Source: Punica granatum (Eukaryota; Streptophyta; Magnoliopsida; Myrtales; Lythraceae). Taken from it: a stretch of 64,000 nucleotides of DNA. Location: NCBI RefSeq assembly GCF_007655135.1, contig NC_045128.1, positions 3,782,001-3,846,000 on the forward strand, given 5' to 3'. Each line of letters opens with the position of its first letter. The stretch's first letter is position 1. Positions 57,232-64,000 of the stretch are shown in pieces. Below the pieces are notes generated by a model. It was not told where the DNA came from. It saw nothing but the letters and a program-made list of their open reading frames with translations, and made no database searches. The translations under genes and the position numbers were made by a program.

Positions 57232-58435
57232 CCTCCCAAATTATCAACGAACCTCTTACCTTGACGAAAAATTTTCTGTAGATTTTTGGACATGAAATAC
57301 ATACACTGATACACATGAATCATATTAGTCTGTCAGTATACAAGGACTAAAGGAAAATGTTTCGATTACTACTAAACTCTCTGTCCTCCACTGATGTTTG
57401 TGATAGACGTTTCAGAACTATCCTTTATCATTAATAATATTGAACGATCTCATCATACTTAGAGGAAAAAAAGGATCGTATAAGACTGAAAATTATGGGA
57501 CTAAATTAACGTGTGTGCAAGTCTCTAAGAAAAACTCAGTGGTCAGATAATGAAGGCCAGGATCTGCTGTAAGATTACCAGCCGAGCTCGAACGGAATCA
57601 ATAAGCCGATGCCACTTGGAAAACTACATTTTTTTGTTAGTCAACTACTGCAGATACAACTGCACTGAGTTGTCAGGATTCCTTTTGTCTAAAAACGAGA
57701 AATTACAGCATCTTTTACAAGCAAATATATCCACACTCGTAATAATTTGTATGGTCTACGAACTAAGTCGGTAACTCTGAACCCTAAATTATATCAGCAA
57801 TCTAACGTGGGATGAAATTTTACAGTTGTTCTTCTCGTGTTCTAGCCTGTTCTCCCTATGTCCAGAATTTATGTCGCGCACCAAATCCCACGTTCATTGT
57901 GTAAGGGAGAGATTTGGAATTTATATGTGAGGCCCAATGACCTTATTAACAGCTAGCACTTGTGAGTGATGGGCTTGTGATCGTTACAATTTACAGATGC
58001 TGGGCATAGTTTAGAATCTTCTGCAAAGAATTAGTAGTTATTCAAATAGAAATCCCGATCAAATTATAGTATGCAATTAGACTAGATTCAAAAACTGCAG
58101 ATTTATGCTGCTCTCATGGAAAATTTGGATCCTTTTTTTGTCAAATAAATTTGGTATAAATATTCTATCTGTGTTTCTATTTTAGTTGATATATTTTAGT
58201 TCTGGTATGTCATTGCACTCTTGATGACCCAATTCGTCGATTTTCATCTTGTTGGCCCAGTTATGAATTTTCATGCAGGAGACTGTTATACGAGTTTTTC
58301 ATGAAGGAGACTGAAAGTTGTAGTTGTCAATGGTGAAAGAAAAGATTTCATTTATTCTATACTTCATTTTTTTTACAAAAAGGTGCCACAAAGTTTTGTC
58401 CTACAAAATTTGGCGGATTGTGGCTCTATTACAGG
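57232..58435. other. Tail-to-tail spacer before DUF241 intact copy 2
   Basis: The left part is homologous to 50011-50470. The 57860-58010 section is not obviously shared. No gene is visible. Confidence 0.6.
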
Positions 58436-59338
58436 CTACTGGTTGAGTATGTTGAGAAGGGAAACTCGACTTTTTATCAACCGCCTGTAAAGACTCTCGA
58501 GCCCTTCCTCAAGATCTTGAATGTCGAGGTCGAGATTCTTGAGGCCAACTGACAACTGTTCAACTTGCATCAGGTCTTGGACCTTGCTCGTCCTGTGGCT
58601 GAGCAGAGACTCCAGGGCCATATCTTGCTTGGTAAATTCATTTAGGTCCATCTTCCCTTCCTCAGATGTGGTTATTTTCTTGAGCATCATCTTGGAAACA
58701 AGGGACCAGATGCTGCTCGATCTGGTCTGTCTCGTGCCGGAGATTAAGCAGAAAACTGATTCGAAGACAGAGGTTGTGGCAGCTTCCACCTCTCTCAGTA
58801 AGCTAATGAAGGCCACAGCTTCATCGTCCTTTCTGAGAAGAGAAGAGGCAGAATCATTTTTTGCACTCTTCAAGCGCAAAATGGCCTTTTTCATCGCCTT
58901 CTGCACCGACTTCCTAGTGCTCAAGTACTTCTGGACCTCGGTATCCTGCACCTGCCCGGCTCCCTTTCTTCTGCGCATGCTTGACTGAAGATCGTGCAAT
59001 GCTTCCTTCGTCTGCGGCAGGCTATTCTTAGCAATGCTGCACAGGTCCAGGAGCCCAAGAGAGCCTTCCAGAAGCTCATCGATCCATCTCTCGTGTATCT
59101 GTTGGCTGAAGGCTTGTTGCACAAGCGGGAGTGCAAGAAGCTCATCTACACATTCGTGCAGGTCCTGAAGGCCATTCAGCTTTTGACTCACGGATGATGA
59201 TGATGAGCAAGTTGTTTCCGAAGAAGTTCTTATTCTGTGCAAATTCTCCTCCAGCTGTGAGGTTACTGGGTGAGGTCTGGAGGGCAAGCTGTTTGAACGG
59301 GAATGGTGAAATGAATTTGAAGAAGAAGATGAAGCCAT
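58436..59338 (-). CDS. DUF241 domain protein, intact copy 2
   Basis: A single exon of 300 residues runs from ATG 59338 (MASSSSSNSFHHSRSNSLPS) to TAG 58436. It has the same architecture as intact copy 1: Ser-rich start, RSNSLPSRPHP, LNGLQDLHECVDELLALPLV, basic central region KYLSTRKSVQKAMKKAILRL, LLREVEAATTSVFESVFCLI and a coiled-coil-like end (LDIQDLEEGLESLYRRLIKS). The frame is open 40 codons further upstream but begins there with TTG and is not shared with copy 1, so ATG 59338 is chosen. The TATA region is altered relative to copy 1. The function is unknown for the family. Confidence 0.9.
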   Translation of the reverse strand: MASSSSSNSFHHSRSNSLPSRPHPVTSQLEENLHRIRTSSETTCSSSSSVSQKLNGLQDLHECVDELLALPLVQQAFSQQIHERWIDELLEGSLGLLDLCSIAKNSLPQTKEALHDLQSSMRRRKGAGQVQDTEVQKYLSTRKSVQKAMKKAILRLKSAKNDSASSLLRKDDEAVAFISLLREVEAATTSVFESVFCLISGTRQTRSSSIWSLVSKMMLKKITTSEEGKMDLNEFTKQDMALESLLSHRTSKVQDLMQVEQLSVGLKNLDLDIQDLEEGLESLYRRLIKSRVSLLNILNQ

Positions 59339-60729
59339 TTTTTCTTCAGAACAGATAAGATTTAGATCTCGAGAGAAGAGAACAAGTTTTGCTTTGAGTG
59401 CTTTGCCTTGTCCTCGTTCGGTTGAATATGTAGCTTGGAGAGAGCCATGGAGACACAAGGAATCTCACTCCACTCAGATCTCAAGACGCAAATCTATCTC
59501 GATTTGGATCTAACCACTACTTCGGCGATGTCTATGCATTGTGTCCCTTCTACCTATCTTGACAGGTCATTTCATATCAATTATTGTTTAAACGTGCACG
59601 AGTGGGGTTTTATAAGATTTCAATACAGAGACAATCATCACCTGATGATGAAGACAAGCTCAATGATCAACGAACCGTCCAAGCATGTTCATGGCGATGA
59701 ACGGAATGTATCTCTCATTATTTTTTAACAATGTACACATGTTCACCAACTTCAAACTCTTTACACGATTACTATATCACATGGCAGACCTGGTAAACGA
59801 ACCAAAGGCAAAATAGATTAATGAGCGCTCATTTCGTATCAGAAGTTCAATGACCTTGTAAAAGAATGCAGATCAGACTCCTGGAGCTTTACATCTTACT
59901 GTGAATTGATTGCGGTCTAAAATACAGAAATTTACGCATGAGCTGTTTAAATTTAGAAAGTGAAATCTAGGAACATGAGAGATTGAGTCATGTGTTCGTC
60001 CACTACTTTTTGGAGCTGAATTGTCATGTTTTCTACAGTACATATCAACCCTCGTAACTCATGTCTGCAAAAGTTTCCTACTAAAGGCCGCAGGCAGTTC
60101 ATGTGTAGTCCTAGTAAATCTTAATATGATAGTGTTCTACCACTAGCAGGCCAGATTTGCAAGTATGCATTCTTGATTTGTTGGGTTGATTGCAAATATC
60201 ACTGCCACGTCAGATGTTAGCTACTTGGTTTTGAGGACAAGAAAACTGAGCTTCCTTCATTTACAGCCCTCCAAATAATTTAAGTAAGCATGTGGAATCA
60301 TTTTGGAGGTCGAACCATATTATTTTTATCTACAATAATTGGAATCTCTGCAGCTTCGATATTCGTCATATTTAACTTTTGTTGGTTTGACGAGGCATTA
60401 TCATTTTCTGCAGGTTGATAGGAATCGGTGCCAACGAGTTTCTCAAAGTGAAGCAAACTACAACTAAAACATCTGATCTGGCAATTACCAGACCGGCTTC
60501 TGTTACAAAGTTGTTTGAGAGTTCAGAATTATATTTTTTATCATCCATTATGGATTGAACTGTAAGTTAATCATGAATCAGAACATAATGTGTCTGAAAG
60601 AGCACAACTTTGATTAAGTATATACATTGTTAACTCTTTAATACGACATCGTTTACTAATATGTAAACAGAAGCGTAGCTGATATTCAATTTTCCTGCTA
60701 AGCTTTGCCTAAACAATGATTTCAACTTA
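59339..60729. other. Upstream region of DUF241 intact copy 2 (duplicated block)
   Basis: This is homologous to the upstream regions of the copies at 50790 and 54012. No separate gene is visible. Confidence 0.6.
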
Positions 60730-61139
60730 TTCGTGAGGATGTTCAGAGGAAATGTCTGGGTTCTAATTATATGACAAGCAAGAACTTGAGCTCCTATTCA
60801 AGAATTTGAATGCTCGATTCCAATCGCCTCAATTCTTCCTGTACATCCTTTTTCTTGATGCTAATATTCTTTTTGAGTCTTGCTGCCGGTGAAGGCTTGC
60901 AGTACAGTATCTACTTTCTCAAACTCGCTGATTTCTATGGCTGCTTCCTTGCAGCTCTCACTCGTGGAGCAGGCAATTAGCTTCGATGCAAAGGAGCAGC
61001 AGATCACCATTGACCATGCTCTTGACCTTGATATGAAGGATAGTAAAGACTCAAACATTTTAGCGGATACCACTTCGACCAGCCGTGACAAGAAGCAAGG
61101 GGAATATGTTCTTCTCGACCCAATCACAACCAGCCACAT
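60730..61139 (-). pseudogene. DUF241 remnant (subtype B) 3
   Basis: The minus strand reads SRLVEVVSAKMFESLLSFIS, then MVICCSFASKLIA and SCKEAAIEISEFEKVDTVLQ. After a stop near 60860 it continues in other frames as GIKKKDVQEELRRLESSIQI with further stops. It covers roughly the C-terminal half of the domain and is the longest subtype B remnant. Confidence 0.72.
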
Positions 61140-61983
61140 GTGGTTTTAATTGATTAAAGAATGGAACTTGTTTTCCAACCAATGTTTGCACAATGTCTTC
61201 CCTCGTGAGCTGTGCAACATACTGATCCGTGAGAGGCGCTGTGCACGAGTGGGTACTATCTTCTCCCGATAGACAATCCAACTCCCAATGCCAGAACTAT
61301 TCATTATTCAATCATGTGATGCCTCCGCTGACGGTGAGGAGAACACGAGTGATCTCGCCTTCCCAGAAATAATAAAGCGAGGGGCGACATGATTCTCGTT
61401 TTATATAAATATATTTAACTAATTCGTGGTCCAAATGTCGCAGCAGACACGGAGCAGGTTGATCATATGAAAATCATATGCTGCACGAGGGTCATCGGAC
61501 TTGCTCCATCTGATTGAAGAAACCGGCATCTCGCTGTCATTTGAAAATACCGAGCAGTAAATCATGAAAACTAGTCGAACGAGGTACTAGCTTTGAAACA
61601 TATACAATGCAGAGCACTCTGTTTAAAATCATTCTTTCGATCAATACTGATTAACCAGACTGCATCTTACTTAGATTGCCTGCGTGTTTGCAGAATGTTT
61701 AAACCATCAAGTCTATATGGATCCAACCCGTTATCAAAGATGTAATGTTCCATGATCCCCTTTCCACGATCTCATCCAGAGTAAGGCAAAATGTTTTACA
61801 TTTCGGAAATTTCAATTTACATTGTTGCAAAAATATTCAAGAAAGAGACCAATACTTGTCATGAAGAGCAAAACTTCTCATAAAATTATGTATATATGTT
61901 GTTTTCATTTACAAGAATTGGCAGCAAAAGTACTTGCCGATAAAATTTTGGTCTAGAGTTCGTGCGAACACTCTGAGTACAAA
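61140..61983. other. Spacer between the DUF241 remnant and the LTR-split copy
   Basis: No gene is recognised. A 73-codon minus-strand frame (61060-61281) overlaps the remnant but shows no DUF241 similarity beyond it. Confidence 0.4.
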
Positions 61984-64000
61984 CTAGTTGTTAAGGATGT
62001 TGAGAAGCAAAACTCTGTTCTTGATCAACCTCCTGTACAGGCTCTCAAGGCCTTCCTCCAGATATTGGATGTCAAGATCGAGATTCTTGAGGCCATCCTG
62101 CAATTGTTCGGTTTGCATCAGGCCGTGAACTTTGCTAGTCTTGTGGCTGATCAGAGACTCCAGAGTGTTGGAGTATTGTCTCAGTGCTGCTGATGTTGTC
62201 TATCCCGTGTTTATGCATTTGTTTGATGTCTATCTGTTTGTTAGATCTGCCTTGTCCTCCTCAGGTGCTACTCTTTTCTTGAGTATCACCTTGGAGATAA
62301 TGGACCACGAGCTGCTTGACCCGGAGATTAGGCACAGAACCGACTGCTTCCACTTCTCTGTAATACCCCGAATTTCTATTTTGGACGGTAAATGAAATAA
62401 AAGATATATTTTCAGTTTTTAAAAATATTTATTGCCATTTATATTTTGGGTTATTAAGAGCACATTTACTGTCAAAATTTATTCCTAATTGATTTATTGT
62501 TTCTTATTTTGTTTTAAGTATCATAATGGTCATAAATGTTTGGAAAACTTCCCGTTCATACATTTGGGATTTTGTGAAATTTGGAATGAACTAGTTGCAT
62601 AATTATCAAGTCACTAACTTCCATAAAGTCTCAATTGAGATATGATTTTCTCCTAATATAATTCTCCTTGTAACCGCCAATTACAATTTGTCTCTTTTAA
62701 ATGGATTCTGCCCACTATTGCTTCGGTCAAAGAAGAGAGATCATTCGGTGATCCTACCTCGTCACGTGGCATGAGAAATAACCAATTAAATTGCAATAAA
62801 CTAAATAATAAGTGCTAATCACTCGATTAATTGTGCATAAAGGTCCATTTACAGGCCAGGGCCATAAAGGCCTATACGAGATCCTAACAACGTCATGGCA
62901 TGCTCAATTATCTCTTAACCTAGCTATGTTAGGCTCTTTAACCATTGTTGTAGCTCACCATATGTATTCCATGCTTAATTGAAGCAATTTTATTGGAGCT
63001 TCCTCACCAAATTATTATGAAATAGGATCATTTAAAATTTTCTCGTAGATTAGAATAAAATAAATATCCTAAGCTCCTCCAATTATCTCTCTCATTAATT
63101 GCCGAACGATTAATCCATTTCAATCGATCTGATCTGGTCTAAGAAAATGTATTCCTATTTATACGTTTTCCTCTGACAACGGAGCCTCTCATTTCGTCCA
63201 TTTCATTATCTCATTTTCTTCTTTGTTCTTCTATAGAAAACACGGAGAAAGAGAGTTTGAGAGAATGTTTAAGAAAGCTTCGGTCGAGTCTGTTTGATTT
63301 GTTTAAGCAAGGGATATTCCGGCAATCCTTGCAAGATTATGCTCATATATGATATTTTATAAAATCAGTTGTCATGGCCATGTCAATTTTCAAGTAATGC
63401 ATGCAGTTTTGATATGATATGAGTTGATTTTGGATATTATGATTATGATATGTGAATGTATTGACCGAGTTTTTCGGGAGAACAATGAACCCTATGATGC
63501 CCTTAGTCAATATTGACCCAACATGAGGAAAGGGCTACACTGGGGCAAAAGAGGTTGCCAGATGTGGAGCCGCCACTATGATCATAGAGCTAAGAAGGTG
63601 TTAGAGAGGATCTAAGATCCAAATGTATATATATTTATTGTTTCTTCGAGAGATTAAAAACATGCATGGACTCGGCTAGTTTAGGTGTGTATTACTCACT
63701 GAGCTGTCGAGCTCAACCCATTCCAAATTTCATGTTTTTCAGATAAGTTCTATTGGGGGCTAATATTGAAGATCAGAGTGCGCAGCGGATTCGTCTATTT
63801 TATCATTGATGTCCAAATTGTATTTACAAATTATTGTAGAAAATCGTGTATTATTGTATTATTTGTATATTTTATGGAATTATTGAATTGTATGGACATT
63901 AGTCTTTTATGATCCCTCGTATTTTGGATTTTCATGGTTTGGAAATTGGGGCGTTACATTCTCTCAATAAGCTGATAAAAGCTGCAGCTTCATCATCTTT
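61984..64000 (-). pseudogene. DUF241 pseudogene 4, split by a solo LTR; 5' part beyond the window
   Basis: On the minus strand the window edge reads KDDEAAAFISLLRE (63999-63958), is interrupted by a 1.6-kb LTR (62359-63958), and resumes at 62358 with REVEA-type sequence, VLCLISGSSSSWSIISKVIL and KKRVAPEEDKADL. A second, unrelated insertion of roughly 50 bases with a stop replaces NEFAKQD. Then comes LESLISHKTSKVHGLMQTEQ, QDGLKNLDLDIQYLEEGLES and LIKNRVLLLNILNN with TAG at 61984. The last 55 codons are nearly intact. Confidence 0.85.
62359..63958. mobile_element. Solo LTR (Ty3-type), 1600 bp, inside the DUF241 pseudogene
   Basis: It begins TGTAATACCCCGAATTTC and ends GAAATTGGGGCGTTACA, the TG...CA pattern with inverted ends usual for many plant Ty3/gypsy LTRs. 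The 5-bp target duplication TTCTC is perfect (62354-62358 and 63959-63963), and removing the element restores the DUF241 sequence found in the other copies. An internal GGAGCCGCCA motif (63569-63578) and ACTCACTGAGCTGTCGAGCT (63695-63714) are LTR-like. There is no gag/pol, hence a solo LTR. Orientation is not fixed. Confidence 0.85.

Noticed and set aside
59339..59458. 40-codon N-terminal extension of DUF241 intact copy 2
   Set aside because: It would need a TTG start and is not conserved in the paralogous copies.

Overview
This window is plant nuclear DNA. It has GT-AG (and one GC-AG) introns, plastid-targeted and GPI-anchored plant protein families, CT-rich 5' leaders, AT-rich intergenic DNA full of small transposons, and a fragment of plastid DNA. 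The proteins look like those of a eudicot, most likely a woody rosid. I cannot name the species from sequence alone.

Layout. (1) 0-24 kb is gene-dense. It holds the first exon of a histidine-phosphatase gene (minus, cut by the window edge), SLY1 (plus), the regulatory subunit of mitochondrial NAD-isocitrate dehydrogenase (plus), a plastid MATE transporter of the DTX45 type (minus, 13 exons), a LysM GPI-anchored protein of the LYM2 type (minus, 5 exons) and GPAT9 (minus, 12 exons). I rebuilt all of these except the first exon by exon by exon with continuous reading frames. (2) 24-42.8 kb has no gene I can support. It is an AT-rich island of small non-autonomous mobile elements. Several have both ends and target-site duplications readable: a 232-bp Helitron, a 366-bp foldback Mutator-type MITE with a 9-bp duplication, a CACTA remnant, a tRNA-derived SINE and MITEs of several families. 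(3) 42.9-45.9 kb is a DUF630/DUF632 gene of the ROLLING AND ERECT LEAF 2 type. (4) 47.4 kb to the window end is a decaying array of ten DUF241 copies on both strands. Only two are intact, each 300 codons without introns. The last copy is split by a 1.6-kb solo LTR with a perfect 5-bp target duplication.

How the genes relate. The single-copy genes have housekeeping or signalling roles: ER-Golgi membrane fusion (SLY1), the TCA cycle (IDH), plastid transport (DTX45), chitin perception (LYM2) and glycerolipid synthesis (GPAT9). They are not an operon or a pathway cluster. From memory, SLY1, LYM2, an IDH regulatory subunit, a DUF630/632 gene and DUF241 genes also lie near one another in Arabidopsis around At2g17, with a related block around At4g35, so this looks like a conserved ancestral block. 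The most interesting parts are the DUF241 array, built from repeats of one plus/minus/remnant block with facing inverted copies that could make hairpin RNA, and a chimeric plastid insertion that joins petD and psaB pieces between the IDH and DTX45 genes.
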